DNA of 41,731 nt from JAPHSX01 sp039714395 (GCA_039714395.1 JBDLJH010000023.1:1-41731); one strand, 5' to 3'; counted from the stretch's first letter, positions 25,724-34,572 are shown. Made by a program: numbers and translations. The notes: generated by a model not told the origin, from the letters alone.

Positions 25724-26101
25724 TTACTTTGTCATTCTCGTTTTTATCTCAGTACGAATTTTCTCAATATCATTGGTGTTCTGATATGTTTCGTATACTT
25801 TCTTTTTATGCCATTTAGACAATTTTTTATAAAAGATAAAACTGCCGTAATAATTGTCACGAAGACTCTCTTCAAATTTGTCGTGTGTTAAATTTTTGCT
25901 CAGACTATCTGATAGCCCCTGTTTTTTATGGGACCATGTCTCCTTAATGCCTTCTTCTTCCTGTACGTCTGTGGAGTTAGCCTCGGCTTCCAAATCGGCC
26001 AAATAGCTGTCCGCGAGTGCATAAGGGGTGAGAATGAGTAGTGAGGCCATCACGATAAATCGAAGAGGCTGATGAAAGAGCTTATATAATTGAGTTCTCA
26101 T
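25724..26101 (-). CDS. Secreted protein of unknown function, partner of rhodanese paralogue 1
   Basis: A 125-residue protein with a signal peptide (hydrophobic FIVMASLLILTPYALA, cleavage after ALA at about residue 30). The mature part is charged and aromatic (NYYGSFIFYKKLSKWHKKKV), has no cysteine and is likely helical. GGAG lies 9 bases before the ATG. It is directly followed by the rhodanese gene, so both belong to one transcript starting at the sigma-54-type promoter at 26271-26287. I do not recognise a family. Confidence 0.7.
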   Translation of the reverse strand: MRTQLYKLFHQPLRFIVMASLLILTPYALADSYLADLEAEANSTDVQEEEGIKETWSHKKQGLSDSLSKNLTHDKFEESLRDNYYGSFIFYKKLSKWHKKKVYETYQNTNDIEKIRTEIKTRMTK

Positions 26102-26449
26102 GCTTTTGACTCCATGTTGCTAAATGTTCATATCACCTTCATCTGCCATGCTCCTTATGACAAGTATGACATGCCAGTATCTGACTTCTTTCAGTATAGC
26201 CGTATCTATCTAATTAAACTGTGCGTTGATTCAACTTTATGCCTAGGTAAACTATTGGATAAAAGAGTAAAGCAAAAGGTGTGCCGTAGTTGTAGAGGGA
26301 GGATAAGGGGGGTAATGATTATTCTGGTTGATGCTTGAATAGCCCGGGTTTCAACCATTTGATCGGGTGCCAGTGCGACACCGGCATTGTGAGATTTATC
26401 ATAAAACCCCCTGTTTTATTCAGCTGCAGCAGCTAGCCCTACAAGGTCA
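26102..26449. other. Leader and promoter region of the secreted-rhodanese operon
   Basis: About 350 bp without a convincing gene. On the minus strand it contains a sigma-54-like promoter (26271-26287) and a roughly 160-base AT-rich leader with two ATGACA direct repeats (26157 and 26166, plus strand). Upstream of the promoter, two GGTCAt/a sequences 11 bp apart (26445 and 26456) overlap the end of mfd and might be activator sites. Confidence 0.5.
26271..26287 (-). promoter_or_regulatory. Sigma-54 (RpoN) promoter of the secreted-rhodanese operon
   Basis: The minus strand reads ACGGCACACCTTTTGCT. Compared with the consensus YTGGCACGRNNNTTGCW it has GGCAC and TTGCT exact, with the GG and GC dinucleotides exactly 12 positions apart. 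Transcription would start near 26260, giving a leader of about 160 bases. Confidence 0.65.
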
Positions 26450-29400
26450 TTACTCGGTCAATGTTTCCAGTAGTTGGTTACAAAATTGCAGACGTTTCTC
26501 AAACTCAGGCAAAACTTTGACTATCTTTAGTCGCTCCTGACCATCGAGTTGATACTCCCCCGGTTTTGTCTGGATCAGGCTGATAAGTTTCATCGGATCG
26601 ATATCAGGCTCCGGGGTAAAGCTAAAGCGTCCGCCCCTGGGACCAAGTTCGATCTTTTTGATACCCAATGGGCTCGCCCTCAGTTTGATCTCTGTGATGG
26701 CGAATAGGTTCTTAACAGGATCCGGCAGTAGACCGAAACGGTCGATCATCTCTACCTGCAACTCGCGCAACTCATCGCTATTGGCGGCACTGGCGATTCG
26801 CTTGTAGATGAGCAGGCGGCTGTGTACGTCGGGCAGGTAGTCGTCAGGGATTAGTGCCGGCACGTTGAGGTCGATCTCGGCGCCGTGGAACATCGGTTTG
26901 TCCAGTGCAGGTTGGTCGCCTGATTTCAGTGCCCTGACGGCACGGTCCAGTAGCTCGGAGTAGAGGGAGAAGCCGATCTCGTGCATCTGCCCGCTCTGCT
27001 CATCACCTAGCAGCTCGCCTGCGCCGCGGATCTCCAGGTCATGGGTGGCGAGAGTAAAGCCGGTGCCCAGCTCTTCGATCGACTCGATCGCTTCAAGTCT
27101 TTTTGTTGCATCTTTGCTCATTGCCCGCTTGGAGGGAACCATAAGATAGGCGTAGGCGCGGTGGTGGGAGCGTCCGACCCGCCCGCGCAGCTGGTAGAGC
27201 TGGGCCAGACCAAAGCGATCGGCACGGTTCATGATGATGGTGTTGGCACTGGGAACATCGATACCGGTTTCGATGATGGTAGTGCAGACCAGGATGTTGA
27301 AGCGCTGGTGATAGAAGTCGGACATTACCCGCTCCAGCTCGCGCTCTCGCATCTGACCGTGGGCGATGCGGATAGTCGCCTCGGGAACCAGCTCTTCGAG
27401 CCTGCGCGCCATGATCTCGATATCTTCGACCTTGTTGTGCAGGAAGTAGACCTGGCCACCACGCTTGATCTCGCGCAGACACGCCTCTTTTACCAGCTCA
27501 GGGTTCCATTCATGCACAAATGTCTTCACCGCGTGGCGCTTGGCGGGGGGCGAGGCGATGATGCTGAGGTCGCGGATGCCGCCCATCGCCATGTTGAGGG
27601 TTCGTGGGATCGGTGTGGCGGTGAGGGTGAGTACGTCGATCTCGGCTCGCAGTGCCTTGAATTTATCCTTCTGCCGTACACCAAAACGGTGCTCTTCATC
27701 GATGATGATCTGACCGAGTTGTTTGTAGGCGATACCCTCCTGCAAGAGTTTGTGGGTGCCAATGACAATATCGATGCTGCCCGCCTCCAGCGCTTCGATG
27801 ACCTTTTTTTGCTCTTTGCCGGAGCGAAAGCGTGACAGCGATTCGATACGAACCGGCCAGTCGGCAAAGCGGTCACGGAAATTCTGCGTGTGCTGCTCGG
27901 CAAGAAGGGTGGTAGGTACCAGAACCGCCACCTGCTTGCCGCCCATCACCGCGAGGAAGGCAGAGCGCATCGCCACCTCGGTTTTGCCGAAGCCGACGTC
28001 ACCGCAGATCAGGCGATCCATGGGCTTGCTGGAGCGCATGTCAGCCACTACGGCATCAATTGCCTCCTGCTGGTCTGGCGTCTCCTCGAAGGGGAAGGAG
28101 GCGGAGAATGAGGCGTATTGTGCCTCATCAATGGGGTAGCTGTGTCCCTGTCGTGCCTCGCGGCGAGCATAGATCTCCAACAGCTCGGCGGCGACGTCAC
28201 GGATCTTCTCGGTGGCCTTGCGCTTTGCCTTCTCCCACTGTCCACTGCCCAGTTTGTGCAGCGGGGTATTCTCTGGCGCCGCACCAGTGTAGCGACTGAT
28301 AAGGTGCAGTGAGGCAACTGGTACATAGAGCTTGTCGCCACCGGCATACTCCAGGGTCAAAAATTCCGCATTGTCATCGCCCAGAGTGAGCTTCTGCAGA
28401 CCGAGATAGCGACCGACACCGTGATCCTCGTGTACCACCGGTGCACCGATCTGCAGCTCGGCGAGGTTGCGGACTACGGCATCCGGGTCGCGCTGGCGGC
28501 TGCGACGGCGACGGCGCTGCATTACCTGCTCGCCGTAGAGCTGGCTCTCCGCAATTACGGTGATGGCCGGTTCACGCAGCAGCAGTCCACTCTCCAGTGG
28601 TGCCACGGTGATGGCCCTGCTGGCATCACTATCGACAAAGTCGTACCAGCTCTCTACTGCCGTAGGATGGATGTCGCAACCGCGTAGGGTCTCCAGCAGT
28701 GCCTCACGACGCCCGGGGGATTCGGCCACGAAGAGGATGCGGCCGCTAAACTTGCTGACAAATTTTCTTAATGCCGCGCTGGGCTCGCTGGCACGCCCAT
28801 CCAGTGCCAGGGCCGGTGGCTTTGTTGTGGCGAAATTGACACCATGCTTGGCCTCAAGCAGTTCAAAATGCTGCAGTTCCGCACGTGGGTACGCCTTGAG
28901 GCCGGCAAATAACTCCGGTACCTCAAGAAATAGTCGCTGCGGGGGGAGTGGCGGGTGCTCGGTATGGTACTGGGCGATATCGAAGCGTTCGAGATATTCA
29001 GTGCGAAAGGCCTCTACTGCCTCGTCACAGCCATCCAGAGTGAATAGTTGGGTCTGCTGCGGCAGGTAGTCGAAGAGGGTGGCCGACTCCTCAAAGAACA
29101 GCGGCAGGTAGTACTCAATACCGGGCGGTGCCAGCCCTTCGCTCACATCACGGTAGACCACGCTCTTCTGTGGGTCGCCCTCGAACTGGTCGCGGTAGGC
29201 CTGGCGGAAGCGCTTGATCCCCTGTTCGTTGAGAGGAAATTCGCGTGCCGGCAGCAGGCGGATCTGTTCAACTTTCTCTTCGGAGCGCTGACTATCCACA
29301 TCAAAGGTGCGGATGCTCTCTACCGCGTCGTCGAACAGTTCGATGCGGTAGGGGTGTTTGCTGCCCATGGGGTAGAGGTCGAGCAGGCTACCGCGCACCG

Positions 29401-29911
29401 CAAAGTCGCCGTGTTCCATCACCTGCGAGACACACTGATAACCGTTGCTCTGCAGACGTTGTCGCATCTCTTCGAGCTGCAGGGTATCGCCCACATCAAG
29501 CATCAGACTGCCCCCCTCTATGTAACCGGGCGGGGCGAGGCGGTGCATCAGGGTTGAGACCGGAAGAACCAGGATGCCACGCTGTAGCTGTGGCAGGCGG
29601 TGCAGGGTGGCGAGGCGCTCGGAGATGATGTCCTGGTAAGGGGAGAAGGTGTCGTAGGGCAGGGTCTCCCAGTCAGGGAAGCTGAGAACCGGGATGGTGT
29701 CATCGCCGCCGTTGTAGAAGCGAAGCTCCTCCTCAAGGCGTGTTGCGGTCGGGGTGTCGGGGGTCACTACCAACACCATTCCTGCGTGTTTTCTGGCGGT
29801 GGCACTTATCAGTAGACCGAAGCTGCTGCCGTAGAGCTGGCCGAACTGGCTCCGATCTCCTGCTTTGATATTGAGCGGCGGGGCAAAGACGGTGTGTAGG
29901 GTATTATCCAT
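26450..29911 (-). CDS. mfd: Transcription-repair coupling factor Mfd
   Basis: An 1153-residue DNA translocase that removes stalled RNA polymerase and recruits UvrA. The N-terminal UvrB-homology region is followed by the CarD-like RNA polymerase-interacting domain (APVVHEDHGVGRYLGLQKL near residue 490) and RecG-like helicase motifs: Walker A CGDVGFGKTEV near 635, IIDEEHRFGV near 737, TLTATPIPRTLNMAMGGIRD, RADRFGLAQLYQLRGRVGRS. The C-terminal TRCF domain ends the protein. Length equals that of E. coli Mfd (1148). Confidence 0.99.
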   Translation of the reverse strand: MDNTLHTVFAPPLNIKAGDRSQFGQLYGSSFGLLISATARKHAGMVLVVTPDTPTATRLEEELRFYNGGDDTIPVLSFPDWETLPYDTFSPYQDIISERLATLHRLPQLQRGILVLPVSTLMHRLAPPGYIEGGSLMLDVGDTLQLEEMRQRLQSNGYQCVSQVMEHGDFAVRGSLLDLYPMGSKHPYRIELFDDAVESIRTFDVDSQRSEEKVEQIRLLPAREFPLNEQGIKRFRQAYRDQFEGDPQKSVVYRDVSEGLAPPGIEYYLPLFFEESATLFDYLPQQTQLFTLDGCDEAVEAFRTEYLERFDIAQYHTEHPPLPPQRLFLEVPELFAGLKAYPRAELQHFELLEAKHGVNFATTKPPALALDGRASEPSAALRKFVSKFSGRILFVAESPGRREALLETLRGCDIHPTAVESWYDFVDSDASRAITVAPLESGLLLREPAITVIAESQLYGEQVMQRRRRRSRQRDPDAVVRNLAELQIGAPVVHEDHGVGRYLGLQKLTLGDDNAEFLTLEYAGGDKLYVPVASLHLISRYTGAAPENTPLHKLGSGQWEKAKRKATEKIRDVAAELLEIYARREARQGHSYPIDEAQYASFSASFPFEETPDQQEAIDAVVADMRSSKPMDRLICGDVGFGKTEVAMRSAFLAVMGGKQVAVLVPTTLLAEQHTQNFRDRFADWPVRIESLSRFRSGKEQKKVIEALEAGSIDIVIGTHKLLQEGIAYKQLGQIIIDEEHRFGVRQKDKFKALRAEIDVLTLTATPIPRTLNMAMGGIRDLSIIASPPAKRHAVKTFVHEWNPELVKEACLREIKRGGQVYFLHNKVEDIEIMARRLEELVPEATIRIAHGQMRERELERVMSDFYHQRFNILVCTTIIETGIDVPSANTIIMNRADRFGLAQLYQLRGRVGRSHHRAYAYLMVPSKRAMSKDATKRLEAIESIEELGTGFTLATHDLEIRGAGELLGDEQSGQMHEIGFSLYSELLDRAVRALKSGDQPALDKPMFHGAEIDLNVPALIPDDYLPDVHSRLLIYKRIASAANSDELRELQVEMIDRFGLLPDPVKNLFAITEIKLRASPLGIKKIELGPRGGRFSFTPEPDIDPMKLISLIQTKPGEYQLDGQERLKIVKVLPEFEKRLQFCNQLLETLTE

Positions 29912-30003
29912 GTGGAGGCGGGGTAGTCTGGTCAGCTGAGGAAAAGCTGGCTATTGTAGGCCCCCAGTTGAGATGAATCAAAGAGACGAGGCAAGAGCTG
30001 ATA

Positions 30004-30246
30004 ATGAAATGGTTGGATAAAATCCCGCTTGGTACCCTGTTGATCCCTGCCGTGCTATTGGGTCTGGCACCTTTTACACCGGAGCCCCACCTGGTAGAGA
30101 AGCTGCGCATGCTGTCGCAGGGTGTATTGCACAAGCCTATCGATATCTTTGACCTGCTGTTACACGGCACCCCGGCGATGCTGGTCGTACTTAAGTTATC
30201 AAGAATGGGGTTGGTTAAAGCTGCAGAAAAGGAAGGTGGCGAGTGA
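30004..30246 (+). CDS. Small membrane protein, unknown function
   Basis: An 80-residue protein with one clear hydrophobic helix (PLGTLLIPAVLLGLAPF, about 8-24) and a second weaker one (GTPAMLVVLKLSRMGLV, about 55-71). The EPHLVEKLRML segment between them appears conserved in similar small proteins that databases often label as RND transporter, a label the size does not justify. It is divergent from mfd and lies upstream of sqr; the sqr promoter begins 10 bases after its stop. Confidence 0.72.
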   Translation: MKWLDKIPLGTLLIPAVLLGLAPFTPEPHLVEKLRMLSQGVLHKPIDIFDLLLHGTPAMLVVLKLSRMGLVKAAEKEGGE

Positions 30247-30255
30247 CAATAGACC

Positions 30256-30272
30256 TTGGCATTAAGCTTGCT
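30256..30272 (+). promoter_or_regulatory. Sigma-54 (RpoN) promoter of sqr
   Basis: TTGGCATTAAGCTTGCT matches the -24/-12 consensus YTGGCACGRNNNTTGCW at the invariant GG and GC, which are exactly 12 positions apart, and at TTGGCA and TTGCT. The predicted start is near 30283, giving a leader of about 54 bases to the sqr ATG. No clear activator site was seen upstream; it would lie within the 30004 gene. Confidence 0.72.
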
Positions 30273-30336
30273 GGGTAAATACGGTTAAATAGTCGTTTCG
30301 GGCTATAGTCGTGATAATAACAGGAGGAGTTGCATT

Positions 30337-31614
30337 ATGGCACACGTCGTAATTATAGGTGCAAGTACCGGGGGCCTGCCTGCTGCTTATGATACCCGTG
30401 AGGTATTGGGCAAGGAGCACAAGATCACTGTTATCTCAGATAAAGATCACTTTAGCTTTGTCCCATCCAACCCCTGGGTGGCTGTTGGCTGGCGCAAGCG
30501 CAGTGATATCTCCTTTCCGCTGGACCCCTACCTTAAGCGCAAGGGAATTGATTTTATTCACTCGGCAGCAACTGAGATCAAGCCCGATGAGAACACCGTG
30601 GTACTGGCCAATGGTGATTCGGTTAGCTATGACTACCTGATACTGGCAACTGGCCCCAAGCTGGCCTTTGATGAGGTCGAGGGGCTGGGACCTGTTGCTG
30701 GCAATACCGTCTCTGTTTGTACCACTGACCATGCCGAGGAAGCCTGGGACAAGTGGCAGAAGTTCGTTGAGGATCCGGGCCATATCGTTGTTGGTGCCGC
30801 GCAGATGGCTTCCTGTTTTGGCCCCGCTTATGAGTTTGCCTTCATCATGGATACCGACCTGCGTAAGCGCAAGCTGCGCGACAAAGTACCGATGACCTTC
30901 GTCACCTCCGAGCCCTATATTGGTCACCTGGGCCTGGGTGGTGTCGGTGACTCCAAGGGGATGATGGAGTCGGAGATGCGCGACCGCCATATTAAGTGGA
31001 TCTGTAACGCCAAGATCACCAAGGTAGAGCCCGGCAAGATGTTCGTTGATGAGATGGACGACAAGGGCGAAGTGCACAAGACCCATGAGCTAGATTTCAA
31101 ATACTCGATGATGCTGCCAGCCTTTAAGGGCGTGGATGCGGTCAACGCGGTGGGTGATGATCTGGTTAATCCGCGCGGCTTCGTTAAGGTCAATGACTTC
31201 CAGCAGAATCCCAAGTGGAAGAACATTTATGGCATTGGTGTTGGTATCGCTATTCCGCCGGTAGAGGCAACTCCGGTTACCACCGGTACGCCAAAGACCG
31301 GTTATATGATCGAATCAATGGTGCTGGCCACTGCCCATAACATCCATAACGATATCGAGGGCAAGGCCGCTGACATGAAGGCGACCTGGAACGCTATCTG
31401 CCTGGCTGATATGGGTGATACCGGTGCCGCCTTCGTGGCGATGCCACAGATCCCGCCACGTAATGTCTCGTGGATGAAGAAGGGTAAGTGGGTACACATG
31501 GCCAAGGTGGCGTTCGAGAAATACTTCATCAGCAAGATGAAGAAAGGCTCTAACGAGCCGGTATTCGAGCGTTATATCCTTAAGGCACTGGGCATTACAA
31601 AACTTAAAGACTAA
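30337..31614 (+). CDS. sqr: Sulfide:quinone oxidoreductase
   Basis: A 425-residue FAD flavoprotein. The FAD motif VVIIGASTGGLPAAY opens the protein, with NPWVAVGW near 45-52 and LILATGPKL at 101-109. Cysteines Cys128, Cys160 and Cys355 sit at practically the same positions as the three functional cysteines of Acidithiobacillus ferrooxidans SQR (128, 160, 356), which carry the polysulfur chain between sulfide and FAD. It oxidises sulfide at the membrane and passes electrons to quinone. The C-terminal amphipathic stretch may attach it to the membrane. A strong AGGAGGAG precedes the ATG. Preceded by a sigma-54-type promoter and followed by a terminator, so it is monocistronic. The exact SQR subtype is not assigned. 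Confidence 0.93.
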   Translation: MAHVVIIGASTGGLPAAYDTREVLGKEHKITVISDKDHFSFVPSNPWVAVGWRKRSDISFPLDPYLKRKGIDFIHSAATEIKPDENTVVLANGDSVSYDYLILATGPKLAFDEVEGLGPVAGNTVSVCTTDHAEEAWDKWQKFVEDPGHIVVGAAQMASCFGPAYEFAFIMDTDLRKRKLRDKVPMTFVTSEPYIGHLGLGGVGDSKGMMESEMRDRHIKWICNAKITKVEPGKMFVDEMDDKGEVHKTHELDFKYSMMLPAFKGVDAVNAVGDDLVNPRGFVKVNDFQQNPKWKNIYGIGVGIAIPPVEATPVTTGTPKTGYMIESMVLATAHNIHNDIEGKAADMKATWNAICLADMGDTGAAFVAMPQIPPRNVSWMKKGKWVHMAKVAFEKYFISKMKKGSNEPVFERYILKALGITKLKD

Positions 31615-31628
31615 TTGTAATAAGTGTT

Positions 31629-31669
31629 AAAAAGGGGGCTGGCAGTCGATGGCTGACAGCCCCTTTTTT
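31629..31669 (+). terminator. Rho-independent terminator of sqr
   Basis: A long inverted repeat with GGGGCTG pairing with CAGCCCC, flanked by A-run and T-run (AAAAAGGGG ... CCCCTTTTTTG), starting 15 bases after the sqr stop. Confidence 0.85.
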
Positions 31670-31720
31670 GTGCGTGAAGTGGATTTGACAAATAATTCAA
31701 ACCTGTCAAAATAATCTTAA

Positions 31721-31742
31721 ATGACATGTAAAGTCATGACAT
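31721..31742. promoter_or_regulatory. Palindromic TGAC/GTCA element upstream of the activator gene
   Basis: ATGACATGTAAAGTCAT (31721-31737) is a perfect ATGAC-N7-GTCAT inverted repeat, immediately followed by ATGACAT (31736-31742). Similar ATGACA words are clustered upstream of the 35-kb sigma-54 promoter. This is a candidate autoregulatory site of the adjacent activator. A TTGACA at 31685 might belong to a sigma-70 promoter of the gene. Confidence 0.5.
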
Positions 31743-31784
31743 AATGTGACTAGAAATATGGATATGAAAGATACCGGGGGATAA

Positions 31785-33125
31785 ATGTCTGATCAGAACT
31801 CACCTTCGTGTGAGCAAATTATCAATATACTGCCTGACCCTTTTGTGGTGATCGATCGCAGCTATAAGATCATTGCAGCTAACCGTAATTACCTTAAACA
31901 CTATGGCTATGCCGCACCGGGTGATGTGGTAGGACGTTTCTGTTATGAGGTTTCTCACCATGTAGATGCCCCATGTAGTCAACATGGCGAGCACTGCCCT
32001 CTGGAGACGGTATTTGAAACAGGCCAACCCACCCAGGTAATGCACGTTCACTATCACGACGGTGAAGAGGAGCACGTACAACTCCACTCTAATCCGCTGT
32101 TCGATACGGACGGCAATGTGATGTATGTGGGTGAGTATATCTACCCTGTTCACAAGCCGAACAGCGATGGCTGTATCCTGATTGGCCGCTCACGCCCCAT
32201 GTTGCGACTAACCAGCCTGTTGCAACGGGTAGCGCCCACCCAGACCAGTGTGTTGCTGCTGGGAGAGAGTGGTACCGGTAAGGAAAATGTGGCTGCATAT
32301 ATTCATCAGTACTCTCCGCGTTCTACCATGCCCTTCGTTATCGTCGACTGCGGTACTCTGGGTGAAAGCCTCATTGAGAGTGAACTATTCGGTCACGAAA
32401 AGGGTGCCTTTACCGGGGCCAATAACATGAAGAAGGGGCTGTTCGAGGCGGCTGATGGCGGTACCCTGTTTATTGATGAGATTGGAGAGCTACCGCTTTC
32501 ACTACAGACCAAGCTGTTGCGAGTCCTGGAAAGTGGGACCATACGTCGTCTTGGTGGCACCGGTTATATTCGCGTAAATGTGCGGGTAATTGCGGCGACA
32601 AATAAGAACCTTAAACAGATGTCCGATCACGGTGAATTTCGCCAGGATCTCTATTATCGTCTTTCTGCCTTCCCGATAAACATCCCTTCGTTGCGTGAGC
32701 GACCAGATGATATTCCGGCCCTGGCTGAGCACTTTCTCTCAGGCATGGAGGAGGGGGATCGTTTTTTACCTCTCTCGCCAGAGGTGATCGAAACTCTGCT
32801 TACCTACGACTACCCGGGAAATGTGCGTGAGCTGCGCAATATCGTAGAGCGTGCTGCTATTCTTGCCTTTGGCGAGGAGATACTACGACCAGAGCATATT
32901 GTATTAGATGATGAGCCTGCACAAACTGCAGCAGCACCGATACAACAAGCAGCCTCGACTGGCAATAACAACTTGTTACGGCGTCGTCACGGAAGACTTA
33001 GTGAGGAGGCCGTGATTCGCGCACTAGAACAGACCGAGGGACACCGTGCCAGTGCAGCACAGTTGCTTGGCGTTAGTGAGCGTACCCTCTACCGTTACGT
33101 GCAGCGACTGCGTCAGGAGGCTTAG
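31785..33125 (+). CDS. PAS-domain sigma-54-dependent transcriptional activator
   Basis: A 446-residue bacterial enhancer-binding protein. Residues 1-125 form a PAS sensor containing FCYEVSHHVDAPCSQHGEHC with Cys53, Cys64 and Cys71 plus several His, a type that could bind a metal or react with sulfide or persulfide. The AAA+ domain has Walker A GESGTGKE (160-167), the sigma-54 contact loop GAFTGA (207-212) and Walker B TLFIDEIGEL (227-236). A Fis-type helix-turn-helix ends the protein (RASAAQLLGVSERTLYRYV). There is no receiver domain, so activation is by ligand, not phosphorylation. SD is CGGGGGA. It lies between sqr and the rhodanese genes, both with sigma-54-type promoters. Confidence 0.95.
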   Translation: MSDQNSPSCEQIINILPDPFVVIDRSYKIIAANRNYLKHYGYAAPGDVVGRFCYEVSHHVDAPCSQHGEHCPLETVFETGQPTQVMHVHYHDGEEEHVQLHSNPLFDTDGNVMYVGEYIYPVHKPNSDGCILIGRSRPMLRLTSLLQRVAPTQTSVLLLGESGTGKENVAAYIHQYSPRSTMPFVIVDCGTLGESLIESELFGHEKGAFTGANNMKKGLFEAADGGTLFIDEIGELPLSLQTKLLRVLESGTIRRLGGTGYIRVNVRVIAATNKNLKQMSDHGEFRQDLYYRLSAFPINIPSLRERPDDIPALAEHFLSGMEEGDRFLPLSPEVIETLLTYDYPGNVRELRNIVERAAILAFGEEILRPEHIVLDDEPAQTAAAPIQQAASTGNNNLLRRRHGRLSEEAVIRALEQTEGHRASAAQLLGVSERTLYRYVQRLRQEA

Positions 33126-33153
33126 CTTCAGCTTCATACTAAACAATAGATAT

Positions 33154-33186
33154 AAAAAAAGGCGGCCATTGGCCGCCTTTCTTTTT
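33154..33186. terminator. Bidirectional terminator between the activator and rhodanese genes
   Basis: AAAGGCGGCC and GGCCGCCTTT form a 10-bp perfect stem with a 3-base loop, with A-run before and T-run after. It serves the two convergent genes ending at 33125 and 33202. Confidence 0.88.
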
Positions 33187-33201
33187 CCCTGTGAAGTAGC
33201 C

Positions 33202-33897
33202 TCAGGGCTTAACGGTGGTTAGACCGAGAATTTCCCAGTCCTGCATACCACCACGATACCACTTGAGTTTTGCTGCCGGGTAACCCTCTCCAATCAGACC
33301 AGCAATGGCCAGTGGAGACTGGCCACACCAGGGACCGTTGCAGAACACTACCAGGGTCTTGGCATTGTCAAAGCTCCAGCCCTTATCACCCTCTGTTGCG
33401 CCGAAGGTCTCAAGAGCCTCACCGATGCTTACTTCATCAGCACCCTTCTTTTTGTTGATCTTATCGAACGGAACGTTCACAGAATCGGGAAGTGTGCCCT
33501 TCTTGTACCATGAGGGTTTACGTGCATCGACGATCAGGATGGAGTCATCACCCATAGCGCGCTGCTTCATATAGCTAATAACTTCAAGTTCGGCAACAGT
33601 CTCAACACCTTTAGCGGTGACAATGGGACGCACACAAAATGGTGGACATTTGCGCGAGGTCTTGGCGAAGGCCGGGTTAATTTTGTTCTTCTGATTCTGG
33701 TTACGCTCAACACGAACCGCGGCACCGCTGTGTGTGACTTCGACGGCACCAACCTTGGGAGTAATCTTAACCTTAAGATCTTTACCGGCGTCATGGTCGG
33801 CGAGATTAAAAGGTTTGGCAGTGGTGGTAGTACAACCACTCAGTACGGAGGCGGCAAAGAGTGCAGCAACAACGGATAGTGATTTCATGTTTTTCAT
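33202..33897 (-). CDS. Rhodanese-like lipoprotein with CPPFC and CNGPWCGQS motifs (paralogue 2)
   Basis: A 231-residue protein with a lipoprotein signal (hydrophobic stretch, lipobox LSGC with Cys22), so it is probably anchored in the periplasm by lipid. Mature parts match paralogues 1 and 3: KVKITPKVGAVEVTHSG, KTSRKCPPFC (Cys84, Cys88), LIVDARKPSWYKKGTLPDSV and the active loop CNGPWCGQSP (Cys186, Cys191), ending GGMQDWEILGLTTVKP. It follows paralogue 3 by 18 bases. Its Shine-Dalgarno sequence AGGGGGA is complementary to the C-rich stretch of the predicted RNA at 35007-35096. Confidence 0.88.
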   Translation of the reverse strand: MKNMKSLSVVAALFAASVLSGCTTTTAKPFNLADHDAGKDLKVKITPKVGAVEVTHSGAAVRVERNQNQKNKINPAFAKTSRKCPPFCVRPIVTAKGVETVAELEVISYMKQRAMGDDSILIVDARKPSWYKKGTLPDSVNVPFDKINKKKGADEVSIGEALETFGATEGDKGWSFDNAKTLVVFCNGPWCGQSPLAIAGLIGEGYPAAKLKWYRGGMQDWEILGLTTVKP

Positions 33898-33915
33898 TTT
33901 ATTATTCCCCCTAAA

Positions 33916-34572
33916 TTATTTTACAGTGGTCAGGCTAAGTGATTCCCAGCTCTGCATACCGCCGCGATACCACTTAATCTTCTCTGAGGGGTAACCAACA
34001 CCCATGATACCGGCGATACCCAGTGGAGACTGGCCACACCACATACCGTTACAGAACATAACCAGGGTCTTGGCCTTACTGAAATCCCAACCCGTATCAC
34101 CTTCTACTGCACCGAATAGTTCCAGCGACTCGGCAATAGAAAGATCATCGGCACCTTTGCTGCGATTAATCTTGGTGAAGGGGACGCTGACTGCGCCGGG
34201 AATAGTGCCCTTTTTGTGCCAGTCAGGGGTACGGTTATCAACAAGCATTATGCTGCTGTCCCCGGCACTCATTTTTTTTGCGTAGCTGATGACTTCTAGC
34301 TCACCCACAGTCTCAACACCCTTGGCAGTGGTGAAGGGGCGAATGCAGAAGGGCGGACATTTACGTGAGGTCTTGGAAAAGGCCGGGTTAATGGTGTTCT
34401 TCTGGTTCTGATTGCGCATGATGGTGACAGCTTTACCGTCGTGCTTAACATTGGCAGAGGCCATCTTGGGGGTAATTTTAACCGCAACCTCACCAGCACT
34501 GGCAGTTGAGAATGCTCCCAGTGAGATACAGGTAATTAGAGCGGTAGATGTAATGATTGTTGCTATTTTCAT
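33916..34572 (-). CDS. Secreted rhodanese-like protein with CPPFC and CNGMWCGQS motifs (paralogue 3)
   Basis: A 218-residue periplasmic protein with a signal peptide (cleavage near STASA-GE, residue 26). After a short beta-rich segment comes KTSRKCPPFC (Cys72, Cys76), then the rhodanese domain with LVDNRTPDWHKKGTIPGAV and the active loop CNGMWCGQSP (Cys174, Cys179), ending GGMQSWESLSLTTVK. It is closest to paralogue 2, its downstream neighbour, indicating a tandem duplication. AAGGAG is placed well before the ATG. Role inferred: handling of sulfane sulfur in the periplasm. Confidence 0.88.
   Translation of the reverse strand: MKIATIITSTALITCISLGAFSTASAGEVAVKITPKMASANVKHDGKAVTIMRNQNQKNTINPAFSKTSRKCPPFCIRPFTTAKGVETVGELEVISYAKKMSAGDSSIMLVDNRTPDWHKKGTIPGAVSVPFTKINRSKGADDLSIAESLELFGAVEGDTGWDFSKAKTLVMFCNGMWCGQSPLGIAGIMGVGYPSEKIKWYRGGMQSWESLSLTTVK

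Noticed and set aside
27041..27835. 264-residue open frame on the plus strand
   Set aside because: Antisense to the helicase region of mfd.
31640..31654. Sigma-54-like TGGCAGTCGATGGCTG before the activator gene
   Set aside because: The GG-GC distance is one base short and the sequence is part of the sqr terminator stem.
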